Positions 1 to 8,347 of a stretch of 64,000 bases of DNA are shown here, in pieces. Numbering within the stretch: the stretch's first letter is position 1; each line of letters opens with the position of its first letter. The position numbers and the translations under genes are program-made. The stretch is from Bog-473 sp963807675 (GTDB lineage: Bacteria > Actinomycetota > Acidimicrobiia > Acidimicrobiales > RAAP-2), in assembly GCA_963807675.1 (NCBI GenBank), contig CAWECP010000001.1, forward strand, positions 62,001 to 126,000. The letters run 5' to 3'. Under the pieces are notes generated by a model. The model saw nothing but the letters and a program-made list of their open reading frames with translations, searched no databases and had not been told where the DNA came from.

Positions 1-507
1 GGCCACGGCTCGCCGGTGCTTGCGCATGTCGGCCAGCGCCTCCAGGACCCCGAGGGACTCCGGGACCAGGTAGGGCTGGCGCACCTTGCGGGAGATCTCG
101 AGCGGGCTGGGGTCGGTGGCGTCGCGGTCGCCTTCGGTGCGGGTGCCCGGTTCCCGGCCGGTCCGGAAGATGTCATTGACGAAGAGGACACCGATCAGGT
201 CGTCGAGGTCGCCGACCACCACCGGGAAGCAGCTGTGTCCCGAGGTGCGTACGGCCTGGGCGATGTCGTCGGCATGCACGGGGATCGTCAGGTAGGTGAC
301 GTCGGTGCGCGGCGTCATGACCTCGCGTACGTCCATCTCGCGTAGGTCGGCCAGCGCCTCAATGATGATGCGCTCCTGCTCGGACGCCTCGGCGTCGAGC
401 GACGAGGCGTTCTTCCCGTTGGCGCCGCCGCCGTCCTCGGTACGACGCCAGGGCCTGCGTGACCGCCGGCGGGATGGCTCGGAGGATGTCTCCCGGCGGC
501 GTGGCAC
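1..507 (-). CDS. CorC/HlyC-type CBS-pair protein (partial, runs off left edge)
   Basis: Only the N-terminal part (about 169 codons) is in the window. Reading leftward from a GTG at 507 there is an Arg-rich start followed by a CBS domain with the CorC-typical stretches REVMTPRTD and FPVVVGDLDDLIGVLFVND. The family takes part in Mg/Co efflux or membrane-associated ion homeostasis. No DUF21 membrane domain fits upstream, because the preceding gene stops only 11 bp away, so this would be the short soluble-type CorC form. The GTG start is chosen for its position just after that stop and is not supported by a clear ribosome site. The C-terminal CorC_HlyC domain cannot be checked. Confidence 0.7.
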   Translation of the reverse strand, partial: MPRRRETSSEPSRRRSRRPWRRTEDGGGANGKNASSLDAEASEQERIIIEALADLREMDVREVMTPRTDVTYLTIPVHADDIAQAVRTSGHSCFPVVVGDLDDLIGVLFVNDIFRTGREPGTRTEGDRDATDPSPLEISRKVRQPYLVPESLGVLEALADMRKHRRAVA

Positions 508-518
508 GGACCCGCCGG

Positions 519-977
519 TCAGGTGCCGGGTCCGGTTCCCGCCTGGAGCTGGGTTTCGGCTCCGACAAGCACCGGCACGGGAGTGAAGGAGTCGTCGTGG
601 TACGTCCCGTCCTCGACCAGCAGCGTGGCCACAGCACGGCGCAGACGCAGGGGGTCGAGCGGTTTGACGAGCCAGCCCTCCGCCCCGGACCGGCGGGCGA
701 GGAAGACGTCGGGGCGGCGGTCGAGCAGCATCAGCACGGGGATGTGGTCGATCGCGTCGTAGGACTCCTGCAGCCGGAGCTCGAGGCAGACCGCCATCCC
801 CCCCATGTTCCCCATCTGCATGTCGACGATCACGAGGTCGGGAGACTCCTCGGCCACGAAGGAGACCACCTCGGGCCCGGTCGTGACGGTGGCCACCTCG
901 ATGTCCGGACCGCTGATCACCGCCTCGATCTCGCGCCGGAGGGTGGAGGCGTCGCTCGCCACCAGGATGGTCTGCAC
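519..977 (-). CDS. Single-domain response-regulator receiver protein
   Basis: About 152 residues with a receiver fold: an early acidic site (LVASDA), the phospho-acceptor Asp in LVIVDMQMGNMGG, and the conserved Lys in GWLVKPLDP. No DNA-binding or enzymatic output domain follows; the roughly 30-residue tail is unremarkable. It probably passes phosphate or binds a partner, as stand-alone receivers do. The start is uncertain: the frame is open to an ATG at 1046, but the receiver fold begins at the GTG at 977 (VQTILVASDA) and the longer N-terminus looks non-conserved. It lies 11 bp upstream of the CorC-like gene on the same strand. Confidence 0.75.
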   Translation of the reverse strand: MQTILVASDASTLRREIEAVISGPDIEVATVTTGPEVVSFVAEESPDLVIVDMQMGNMGGMAVCLELRLQESYDAIDHIPVLMLLDRRPDVFLARRSGAEGWLVKPLDPLRLRRAVATLLVEDGTYHDDSFTPVPVLVGAETQLQAGTGPGT

Positions 978-1154
978 CGCGGGGACATTATCGGACCAGC
1001 ATCTGGGTCCGGTAACGAGCGACGCCGCGTGGACCGGATAGGCCAAAGATCGTTTTGCGCGGTGGGTCTAAACGGGTTCGCTTATCGATTTTGAAAAAAC
1101 ACGCCGAGGCCTTTCACCCCGGCCCCACGCCCACGCCTACACACGGCGCCCTCT

Positions 1155-2303
1155 TCAGGCGAAGAGATGCTCGGCCGCCCGCTCCAGACCCGCCAGCTCG
1201 TGCACGTCCTGCCCGAAGAGCGGGATCCGTCCGACCGGGGCCGGCGCCACCTGCGCCGCCAGCCCGGAGAACGACGACTCCTCGCGGGCCGCCACCGCGT
1301 TCAGCTCGTCCAGGTTCGCCTCCAGTAGGGCCAGGGCCGACGCCGCCTCGCCGTCACCGGCAACGCCACCGCCACCGCCGCCATCCGACGACCCGTCCCC
1401 GAAGGACGGCGCGATCCGGTTGACCACCAGCGCCGCCACCGTCACGTCCCGCTCCGCCAGCTTCTCGGCGAAGAAGCGCGCCTCGGCGACGGCGTCGGGC
1501 CGGGCCGACGTGACCAGTATGTAGGCCGTCGCCGGGTCGGCCAGCAGCTCGTGGACGGCGCTGGCCCGGCTGCGGAACCCGTCCTCCATACCCTCGAAGG
1601 CCTGGAAGAACCCCACTGCGTCCTGCACGATCTCGGCCCCCGCCACCTTCGAAATCGTCCGCAGCAGCGCCTGTGTGGCCATGCTCACCGCCCGCAGCGA
1701 CATGCGCGTCGGCACGAGCAGCGCCCGGAACAGCCGGTTCTCCAAGAACCGCGTCAGGCGCCGGGGCGCGTCGAGCAGGTCCAGCGCGTTGCGGGTGGGC
1801 GGCGTGTCCACCACCACCACGTCGAACTCGTCGGACTGGACCAGCTCGTAGAGCTTCTCCATGGCCATGTACTCCTGGGTGCCGCTCAGTGCGCCGGCCA
1901 GGTTCTGGTACAGCCGGTTGGAGAGGATGGCCTCGGCCTGCTCGGGCGTCCGGGCGTAGCGCTCGACCAGGTCGTCGAACGTCCCCTTCGAGTCGAGCAT
2001 CAGCGCGTGCAGGTGGCCGGGCCAATCGCCCGCCACCTCCGTGGGCGTGTTCGGCAGCGACTCCACCCCCAGCGCGTCGGCCAGTCGCCGCGCCGGGTCG
2101 ACCGTGACCACGCACGAACGCCGGCCCGCCCGCGCCGCCTCCAGGGCGAAGGTGGCCGACACCGTGGTCTTGCCCACGCCGCCGGACCCGCAGCACACGA
2201 TGACCGAGCGCTCCGCCACCAGTGTCGGCAGCGTCTCCGCCTTCGACCCTGCTCTTGACCCCGCCGCATCCGGCCCGACGCCGGCGTCGGCCGGCGGGGT
2301 CAC
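1155..2303 (-). CDS. ArsA/Get3-like anion-transporting ATPase (second of pair)
   Basis: A 382-residue P-loop ATPase of the ArsA/GET3 (SIMIBI) class. It shows the deviant Walker A CCGSGGVGKTT near the N-terminus, the A-type motif TVDPARRLADALG, and a switch region VVVDTPPTRNALDLLD. A Gly-rich insertion interrupts the C-terminal part. The GTG start at 2303 overlaps the stop of the upstream paralogue by 4 bp (GTGA), which implies translational coupling. Such pairs beside a WhiB gene are conserved in actinobacteria; the mycobacterial Rv3679-Rv3680 pair next to whiB4 is the arrangement I recall. The substrate is not evident and arsenite transport should not be assumed. Confidence 0.88.
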   Translation of the reverse strand: MTPPADAGVGPDAAGSRAGSKAETLPTLVAERSVIVCCGSGGVGKTTVSATFALEAARAGRRSCVVTVDPARRLADALGVESLPNTPTEVAGDWPGHLHALMLDSKGTFDDLVERYARTPEQAEAILSNRLYQNLAGALSGTQEYMAMEKLYELVQSDEFDVVVVDTPPTRNALDLLDAPRRLTRFLENRLFRALLVPTRMSLRAVSMATQALLRTISKVAGAEIVQDAVGFFQAFEGMEDGFRSRASAVHELLADPATAYILVTSARPDAVAEARFFAEKLAERDVTVAALVVNRIAPSFGDGSSDGGGGGGVAGDGEAASALALLEANLDELNAVAAREESSFSGLAAQVAPAPVGRIPLFGQDVHELAGLERAAEHLFA

Positions 2304-3289
2304 AGCGCCCCCTCGGCCACCAGGCCCTCCACCGCCCCCGCCAGGGCCCGGGCCAGGAACTCGGTCTCGGCCGGCCCGATGGAGTCGGAGGAGGCCACCA
2401 CCGGCAGCAGCAGGTGCGGCAGGGGCAGTTCCCGCCCCAACCGGTCCACCTGCTCGGCCGAGACGGCGTGGCGGGCCAGTCGGAACTCCCGGGCCGCCTC
2501 GAGCGCCGCCACGTGGCCCGGCGCCACCGCCGCCCCGGCCTCGGCCACCGCCTCGGCCGCCGGCCGCTCGAGCCCGGGCCCCGGCGCGGGGTCGCAGGCG
2601 TTGACGATGACGGGCCCCAGCTGCACGCCCGCCTTGTCCTCCAGGGTGTAGGCCGACTCGATCGTCTCCGAAACCGGCAGCTCCTCGGGCAGCGTGACCA
2701 GCAACACCCGGCACCGGGCCGGGTCCGACAGCAGGTCGACCACCTCCTGGGCCTGCGTGCGCAGAGGGCCACCCCGGGCGGCGTCCACCATGCCCGCCGC
2801 CGAGGTCAAGAAGGTGATGGCGTGGCCCGTGGCGGGTGCGTCCACCACGATGAGGTCGGCGGCCCCCTCCCGCTCCAGCTGCTTGACCTTGCCCAGCACC
2901 AGGACGTCGCGGATCCCCGGGATGGCGGTCGACACCACGTCGAGGACCCCCGTGCGCGCCAGCCGGCGGGACACGCGCCCGAGGCCGTGGTCCTCGAGAT
3001 ACTCCACCAGCGCATCGTCGGGCGTCACCCGCCGGGCCCGTACCGAGCCCTCCGCCCGCGCCGCCTCAGCCCCTCGGGGCCCGAGCTGCACCTCCTCGTA
3101 GCCCAGGTCCTCCCGACGCCCGAAGGCCTGGGTGATGCCGGATTTGCCCTCCAGCTCGACGATGAGGACGGACCGCCCCGCCTCGGCCGCCATCCGGGCC
3201 AGCGCGGCCGAGACGGTGGTCTTGCCGACGCCACCCTTGCCGGCGATGACGAGGACGTGGCTCTGTGCGCAGAAAGTCCCCACGTCCAT
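2300..3289 (-). CDS. ArsA/Get3-like ATPase (first of pair)
   Basis: A 329-residue ATPase paralogous to its downstream neighbour. Walker A is AGKGGVGKTTVSAALAR at about residues 16-32, followed by VLIVELEGKSG and the switch motif LIVVDAPATGHAITFL. It lacks the second ATPase half found in bacterial ArsA, so it probably works as a hetero-oligomer with the 1155-2303 product. The two genes overlap by 4 bp. The ATG at 3289 is the natural start, since the P-loop sits where expected behind it. It is divergent from the WhiB gene at 3448, with about 160 bp of shared upstream region. Confidence 0.88.
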   Translation of the reverse strand: MDVGTFCAQSHVLVIAGKGGVGKTTVSAALARMAAEAGRSVLIVELEGKSGITQAFGRREDLGYEEVQLGPRGAEAARAEGSVRARRVTPDDALVEYLEDHGLGRVSRRLARTGVLDVVSTAIPGIRDVLVLGKVKQLEREGAADLIVVDAPATGHAITFLTSAAGMVDAARGGPLRTQAQEVVDLLSDPARCRVLLVTLPEELPVSETIESAYTLEDKAGVQLGPVIVNACDPAPGPGLERPAAEAVAEAGAAVAPGHVAALEAAREFRLARHAVSAEQVDRLGRELPLPHLLLPVVASSDSIGPAETEFLARALAGAVEGLVAEGAL

Positions 3290-3359
3290 GCGGGCCCGAG
3301 CGTAGTTGGCGGGCTCCCGCAGCCGATCGAGGACCCGTCATAAAGCCTGCTCACGACCC

Positions 3360-3388
3360 TTGAACGCGTGCAGCACCGGCGATAGCTT
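3360..3388 (+). promoter_or_regulatory. Candidate housekeeping promoter for the WhiB gene
   Basis: TTGAAC at 3360-3365 and TAGCTT at 3383-3388 are separated by 17 bp, matching the actinobacterial TTGAC-N17/18-TANNNT pattern. The -10 element lies 59 bp upstream of the preferred WhiB start. Recognition is by pattern only. Confidence 0.5.
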
Positions 3389-3447
3389 GAGTCAGGAGGG
3401 GGATCTGGGTTGCCCTATCGGGGGGTCGAATGCGCCAGGGGTCAGAG

Positions 3448-3687
3448 ATGTGGCAGTTGAAAGCAGCGTGCCGGGGGCCGCAGGCAGCGGTGTTCTTCCC
3501 GCCTTCACACGCCGAACGCAAGGAAGAGAAGGCCTCCCGGGAGATCCGGGCCAAAGCGATCTGTGAGGAATGCCGGGTGCGGGGCGAGTGCCTCGACTAC
3601 GCCATCCGGATCCGGGAGCCGCACGGCATTTGGGGCGGCCTCAACGAGGTCGAGCGCAAAATGGTGCTCGACCGCCGCGCCAGCTGA
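3448..3687 (+). CDS. WhiB-family iron-sulfur transcription factor
   Basis: A 79-residue Wbl protein. The four cluster-ligand cysteines are C8, C39, C42 and C48 (the CxxC...C part reads CEECRVRGEC), followed by the beta-turn GIWGG used for contact with the primary sigma factor, and then a basic C-terminus. The family holds an O2- or NO-sensitive [4Fe-4S] cluster and acts with sigma-A-type factors. ATG 3448 is preferred because AGGGG lies 6 bp upstream; an in-frame ATG at 3430 would add six residues. It is divergent from the ArsA-like pair, a conserved actinobacterial arrangement. At this length it is nearer the short WhiB1/2 types than to WhiB4, so no numbered symbol is given. Confidence 0.93.
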   Translation: MWQLKAACRGPQAAVFFPPSHAERKEEKASREIRAKAICEECRVRGECLDYAIRIREPHGIWGGLNEVERKMVLDRRAS

Positions 3688-3756
3688 CCCGTCCCGCCGA
3701 GGCCCCGCCGGCCACCTGACCCCGCGTGTCGCCATGCCGCGCCTCCCCGCCGGAAC

Positions 3757-4659
3757 TCACGAGTGCGTCCCCGGCGTGATCTTGAGCAGCGCATCGGCCG
3801 TTTGCACGCCGTGCGATCCGCACACCGCGGTAGGCGCCTGGCCGTCCACGGCGCAGATGGTCGCCGTGATCTCGTTGGCCGCCGTGATCACGGCCTGAGC
3901 CAGCGGGCTGGTGGGCGACGTCAGGTCGCCCGCGATCTGGTCCTGTGACAGGCCGCCGATGACCGAGGGCGTGAAGCTCGCACCCGAGATCACCCAGCGG
4001 TTCGACACGTCGACCAGCGGGAAATCGTCCGCCCCACCCCCGTACTGGTTGATGGCCGCGGTCTGGCGCGCGTCGGGCTTCTCGAGACGGAGATACCGCG
4101 CCCCCGTCGGGTTCAGCGAGCTGTAGCGCTCCACCGACTCGAGAATCACGTACTTGCTCGTGTAGTTGACGGTCCAGAAGGTGAAGGTGGACAGGTTGGC
4201 GAAGGCCGACGTGGAGCTCGACTGCATGAGGCCGAGCCGGTTGAAGGTCCCGAAGCGCGTCAACGCCAGGATGACCGGCCAGCGCTGCACCGCCGGGTAG
4301 GGCGCGAACTCGGCCCCGTAGAAGAACAGCACGGGCTCGGCCGCCCCGCCGTTGAGCGTGGCTAGCCAGGGCTGCGAGCTCCCGGTCGCCTGCGGCGGGG
4401 TAACGGGGACGTCGGGCGAGGACACCCCGATTTGGTCGTAGAGCGACGTCGGCACCGTGGCCAGCGTGTTGACGAGCGACGACGGCGCCGCGTTGAAGGT
4501 CTCGACCGTCGAGGAGCTGCTGGGAGTGGCGTTGTCGCGCACGATGACCAGCGCGCCGAGCAGGCAGATGGCGACCACGATGAGGCCCAGAGCCAGGTAG
4601 CGGCGCGGGATCTGACGCAGTACGGGCGCCGACGCGTGATCGTTGGCGGTCTGGCTCAT
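3757..4659 (-). CDS. DUF929-like membrane-anchored protein lacking the CxxC
   Basis: About 300 residues, starting at ATG 4659 (MSQTANDHAS). A single membrane helix (YLALGLIVVAICLLGALVIV) is followed by an extracytoplasmic domain with the DUF929 hallmark FFYGAEFAPYPAVQRWPVI and ALTRFGTF. In the DUF929 proteins I know this stretch carries a thioredoxin-like CPYC; here it reads APYP, so both redox cysteines are gone. A redox role is therefore unlikely and a structural or binding role is more plausible. The frame stays open to 4758, but that extension lacks conserved features and would collide with the divergent NUDIX gene. Confidence 0.75.
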   Translation of the reverse strand: MSQTANDHASAPVLRQIPRRYLALGLIVVAICLLGALVIVRDNATPSSSSTVETFNAAPSSLVNTLATVPTSLYDQIGVSSPDVPVTPPQATGSSQPWLATLNGGAAEPVLFFYGAEFAPYPAVQRWPVILALTRFGTFNRLGLMQSSSTSAFANLSTFTFWTVNYTSKYVILESVERYSSLNPTGARYLRLEKPDARQTAAINQYGGGADDFPLVDVSNRWVISGASFTPSVIGGLSQDQIAGDLTSPTSPLAQAVITAANEITATICAVDGQAPTAVCGSHGVQTADALLKITPGTHS

Positions 4660-4733
4660 GGGACAGGTCAGGGTAGCAAGGGGTCGCCCCCGTCCCGGGG
4701 GCGCCGCCCCTCCCTGCCGATAGCTTCTGTGGC

Positions 4734-5686
4734 GTGCCTCCATCGGCCCCGCCCCCACCCGAGCAGGTCGCCGTACGCCCGGCTGCCACCGTCATGCTGG
4801 TGCGCGACGCTGCAGCCGGCGCCGGCGCCGGCCGTCTTGAGGTCCTGATGGTGCGGCGCAACCTGCGCTCGGACTTCGTGGGCGGGGCCTACGTCTTCCC
4901 CGGCGGCGCCGTCGATCCGCTCGACGGGGGGCCCGAGGCCGAGGCGCTGTGCGCCGGGCGGAGCGACGCCCACGCCAGCGCCCTGCTCGGCCTCGAGTCC
5001 GGCGGCCTGGCGTACTGGGTGGCCGTGGTGCGCGAGACCTTCGAGGAGGCTGGGCTGTTGCTGGCCCGCCGGCCCGGCGGTCCCGACCTGCTGGCCGGCG
5101 ACCCCGAGGAGGAGGCCCGTCTCGCCGCAGCCCGGCGGGCGGTCAACGACGGCGGACGGCGCTTCCTCGACCTGTGTCGGGACGAGCAGCTCCGCCTCGC
5201 CGTGGGCGACATCCACTACTTCGCCCACTGGATCACCCCGCGGGCGCGCCGCGCCGCTACGACACCCGCTTCTTCGTGGCCCCGGCGCCGCCCGGCCAGA
5301 TCGCCGCGCACGACGCCGGCGAGACCATCGCCGAGGTGTGGATCTCGCCCCACGACGCGCTGGCCCGCCACCGCGCCGGCGAGATCGAAATCATCTTCCC
5401 GACCATCCGCAACCTGCAGGCCATCGGGCGCTTCGCCACCAGCGCCGAGCTGCTCGACGCAGCCGCGGCGGCGGCCAGCTCGGTGCCCGCCATTGAGCCC
5501 CGCGTCGTTCCCGATGGCAACGGCATGCGCATCGTGCTGCCGGGCGATCCGGCCTACGAGCGCGCCCCGGTGTCCGACCCCGACGACAGCGGCGCGCTCG
5601 GTGACTTCAACGAGGCCGTGCGGGCCGTCTCCATGCGCGCCAACGTGGAGGGGCCCGAGGACGCCCCGGGGCCGCGGCCCGGGTGA
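4734..5686 (+). pseudogene. NUDIX hydrolase, interrupted by one frameshift
   Basis: The N-terminal half starts at GTG 4734 and carries a split Nudix box: GGAYVFPGGAVDP, then AVVRETFEEAGLLL, which supplies the metal-binding REXXEE core. The wide spacing resembles NUDT19-like (CoA or acyl-CoA) hydrolases. At about 5240 the frame shifts: HWITP continues one frame over as AGAPRRYDTRFFVA and runs to the stop at 5686. A single missing G in the ccccgcggg run explains it. The downstream MBL gene overlaps the restored stop by GTGA, which suggests the intact gene is functional and that the indel may be a sequence error. Confidence 0.8.
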
Positions 5687-6582
5687 GCATCCCGGCCGTC
5701 CCCGACTTCGGCCTCGGTCCCGCGCCCGAGCCCGGCCGGGTCGACCAGGTGGCGCCGGGCGTGCGGCGGCTGACGGCCAACAACCCGGGCCTCATGACCG
5801 GCCCGGGCACCAACACCTACCTCGTCGGGCACGCCGACCCCGTTGTGGTGGACCCGGGCCCGGCGGACGAGGCACACACCGCCGCCATTCTGGCCGCGGC
5901 CACCCCGCTCGGTCGCATCCGCACCATCGTCGTGACCCACACCCACGTCGATCACGCCCCGGGCGCCGCCGCGTTGGCCACCGCCACCGGGGCCCGCGTC
6001 GTCGGCTTCGCCCCGGCCGAGGGCTTCACGCCAGACGAGCGCGCCGGCGAGGGCTGGACGCTGCGCGGCACGGGGCCGGAGGGCGACCTGACGCTGCGCG
6101 CGCTGCACACGCCGGGCCACGCGTCGGACCACCTGTGCTGGCTGGTCGAGGAGCATGCGCTGCTGCTCACCGGCGACCACGTCATGCACGGCTCGACGGT
6201 CGTCATCCGCCCGCCCGACGGCGACCTGCATCAGTACCTGGCCAGCCTGGCCCGGCTGCGCGAGGCCGAGCCGCCCATCGCCACGCTGGCCCCGGGTCAC
6301 GGCCGGCTCATGGATCACGTGCCCGACGTGGTCGACGCGCTGGTGGCCCACCGCCTCGGTCGCCATGAACGCGTCGCCGCCGCCCTGGCCTCGCGCACCG
6401 ACGGCACCGTCGACGAGCTGCTGCCCGAGGTCTACGGCGACGTCACCGAGCGCCAGCTCCCGGTCGCCCGCTTCTCGCTCTGGGCCCATCTGCGCGCCCT
6501 GGGCCAGGAGGGTCGGGCCGGCGCTCTCGACGCGCCGCCGGGACGGGACACCATCGAGACCCGCTGGGCCGCCTCGGTGTAA
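5683..6582 (+). CDS. MBL-fold metallo-hydrolase (LACTB2-like)
   Basis: A 299-residue metallo-beta-lactamase-fold protein. It carries THTHVDH (zinc site), HTPGHASDH, TGDHVMHG and a C-terminal APGHGRLMDH, so all the usual metal ligands are present. The C-terminal helical extension matches LACTB2/glyoxalase-II-like hydrolases, some of which are endoribonucleases. The GTG start at 5683 overlaps the NUDIX stop by 4 bp, and the two are probably co-translated. NUDIX, MBL, ArsA-pair and WhiB genes cluster in other actinobacteria, so this is backbone DNA. Confidence 0.9.
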   Translation: MSIPAVPDFGLGPAPEPGRVDQVAPGVRRLTANNPGLMTGPGTNTYLVGHADPVVVDPGPADEAHTAAILAAATPLGRIRTIVVTHTHVDHAPGAAALATATGARVVGFAPAEGFTPDERAGEGWTLRGTGPEGDLTLRALHTPGHASDHLCWLVEEHALLLTGDHVMHGSTVVIRPPDGDLHQYLASLARLREAEPPIATLAPGHGRLMDHVPDVVDALVAHRLGRHERVAAALASRTDGTVDELLPEVYGDVTERQLPVARFSLWAHLRALGQEGRAGALDAPPGRDTIETRWAASV

Positions 6583-6618
6583 GCCGTGTTCCGCCAGTCC
6601 GGCCAGCGTTCCGAGGCT

Positions 6619-7800
6619 TCATGCCTCCCCGCGGGCCACCGCCGCCTCCACCCGCTCGAGCAGGCGGGCGGAGCAGCCGTCGGCCTGGACGATGGGCGCC
6701 ACCTCTTCGCCCACGACCCGGGCCATTTCGGCGAAGACGGCACCGAGCTCGCTCCGCTCGGCCAGGGCCACCGGTTCGCCGGCGTCGCCCGCCGCGGCCA
6801 TGTCCGGGTGCAGCGGGATGGAGCCGACCAGGGGCACACCCAGCCCGTGGGCCAGGCGCTCGCCGCCGCCCGAGCCGAAGAGCGCGTAGGTGGTGCCGTG
6901 TTCACAGGTGAAGTCGCTCATGTTCTCGATGACGCCGGCCACACGCAGGTAGCCGCGTCGGGCCATGTCCGCCGCCCGGGCCGCCACCTTCTGCGCCGCC
7001 ACCGGCGGCGTGGTCACCACCAGCAGCTCGGTGCGCGGCAGCAGGCGGGCCAGCCCCATCTGGATGTCGCCGGTGCCCGGCGGCAGGTCGATCAGCAGGT
7101 ACTCGATGTCGCCCCAGTGCGCGTCCTGCAGGAACTGCTGCACGGCGCGGTTGAGCACGAGCCCGCGCCACATGATCGCCTGCTCTTCGTCGGCCAGGAA
7201 GCCCATGGAAAGGACGCGCAGCAGGCCGGTCCCGACGGCACGCTCGAGCGGGACCATCTTCCTCTGGCGGGCCTCGACGTCACCCTCCATGCCGAGCAGC
7301 CGCGGGATGGAGAAGCCCCAGATGTCGGCGTCGAGGATGCCAACGACGTGGCCCCGGGCCGCCAGGGCCACCGCCAGGTTGGCCGTCACGGACGACTTGC
7401 CCACGCCGCCCTTGCCCGACCCGATGGCGAGCACGCGAGCGTTCGGCGGCACCGCCGTCTCGGGGGCGTCCTCGCGTGCCTTCCACCGGGCCCGGGCCAT
7501 GACGGCGGCCCGTTCCTCGGCGTCCATGCTGGCCACCCGCACCGCCACCGAGCGCACCCAGTCGAGCGCCTCGACGTGGCGGACCACGTCGGACTCTATT
7601 TGGGAGCGCAGCGGGCAGGCGGCGATGGTGAGCGCCACGTCGACCTCGACCGAGTCGCCGTCGACCGCGATGGCGCGCACCATCCCGAGGTCGACGATGG
7701 TGTCGCCCAGCTCGGGGTCGATGACCGCCCGCAGGCGCTCGCGCACCTCTTCGACGCGGGCGTCCACCGGGGATGCCGGGGTGGTCGAGTCCGAGGTCAT
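6619..7800 (-). CDS. Mrp/NBP35-family Fe-S cluster carrier ATPase
   Basis: 393 residues: an N-terminal MIP18/DUF59 domain (about 15-95; DPELGDTIVDLGMV and the single Cys of AACPLRSQIE), then a ParA-like ATPase with deviant Walker A GSGKGGVGKSS, LDADIWGFSIPRLLG, and LLIDLPPGTGDIQMG. In many homologues a CPHC motif follows NMS; here the stretch is NMSDFTCEHGTTYALFG, with only one of those cysteines. The protein would hold or deliver a cluster as a dimer. It is convergent with the MBL gene and divergent from the A-type carrier at 7954, which fits a shared Fe-S assembly role. Confidence 0.92.
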   Translation of the reverse strand: MTSDSTTPASPVDARVEEVRERLRAVIDPELGDTIVDLGMVRAIAVDGDSVEVDVALTIAACPLRSQIESDVVRHVEALDWVRSVAVRVASMDAEERAAVMARARWKAREDAPETAVPPNARVLAIGSGKGGVGKSSVTANLAVALAARGHVVGILDADIWGFSIPRLLGMEGDVEARQRKMVPLERAVGTGLLRVLSMGFLADEEQAIMWRGLVLNRAVQQFLQDAHWGDIEYLLIDLPPGTGDIQMGLARLLPRTELLVVTTPPVAAQKVAARAADMARRGYLRVAGVIENMSDFTCEHGTTYALFGSGGGERLAHGLGVPLVGSIPLHPDMAAAGDAGEPVALAERSELGAVFAEMARVVGEEVAPIVQADGCSARLLERVEAAVARGEA

Positions 7801-7953
7801 GGTTGTAAGATTCTACCTGCGTGGCGCCGAATTCGGCCCTGTTGCTCCCGTGGTGCGGGTCCGGGAACGGCGCCGGTAACATGGTGCCAGCCGCGGGGCA
7901 TGGTGCACCGCGGGCGCCGGCGTCAGCGCGTGCGGCGCATCGAGGAGGATCTT

Positions 7954-8319
7954 GTGACGACCATCTCCACGTCCGTCAACATCGGAAAGAAGCCGGCACC
8001 GGTCACCCTCAGCGACGCCGCCACCGCCAAGGTGGCCGAGCTGCTCGCCCAGGAGGAGGGTGACGAGCTGGCGTTGCGCGTGGCCGTCAAGCCCGGCGGC
8101 TGCTCGGGTTACAGCTACGAGATGTTCTTCGACACCGAGCTGATGGCCGACGACGTGGTGCGCGAATTCGACTCCGTGAGGGTCGTGGTCGACGCCGCCA
8201 GCGCCGAACTGCTCACCGGGTCCACCCTCGACTACAGCGACGGGCTCCAGGGCGCCGGGTTCCACATCACCAACCCCAACGCCACCCGCACTTGCGGTTG
8301 CGGATCCTCCTTCAGCTGA
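7954..8319 (+). CDS. A-type Fe-S carrier (ErpA/IscA family)
   Basis: 121 residues with all three cluster-binding cysteines: GGCSGYSYEMFFD and the C-terminal TCGCGSSFS. The family accepts a [2Fe-2S] or [4Fe-4S] cluster and inserts it into apo-proteins. Start GTG 7954 is set by GAGGAGGA at 7942-7949, four bases upstream. The gene downstream encodes a 2Fe-2S protein and the divergent gene is Mrp, so the context fits. Whether it is the ErpA or the IscA subtype cannot be settled by eye. Confidence 0.93.
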   Translation: MTTISTSVNIGKKPAPVTLSDAATAKVAELLAQEEGDELALRVAVKPGGCSGYSYEMFFDTELMADDVVREFDSVRVVVDAASAELLTGSTLDYSDGLQGAGFHITNPNATRTCGCGSSFS

Positions 8320-8347
8320 TCCCCCGCCCGTCCGGGCACGCGGTCCC

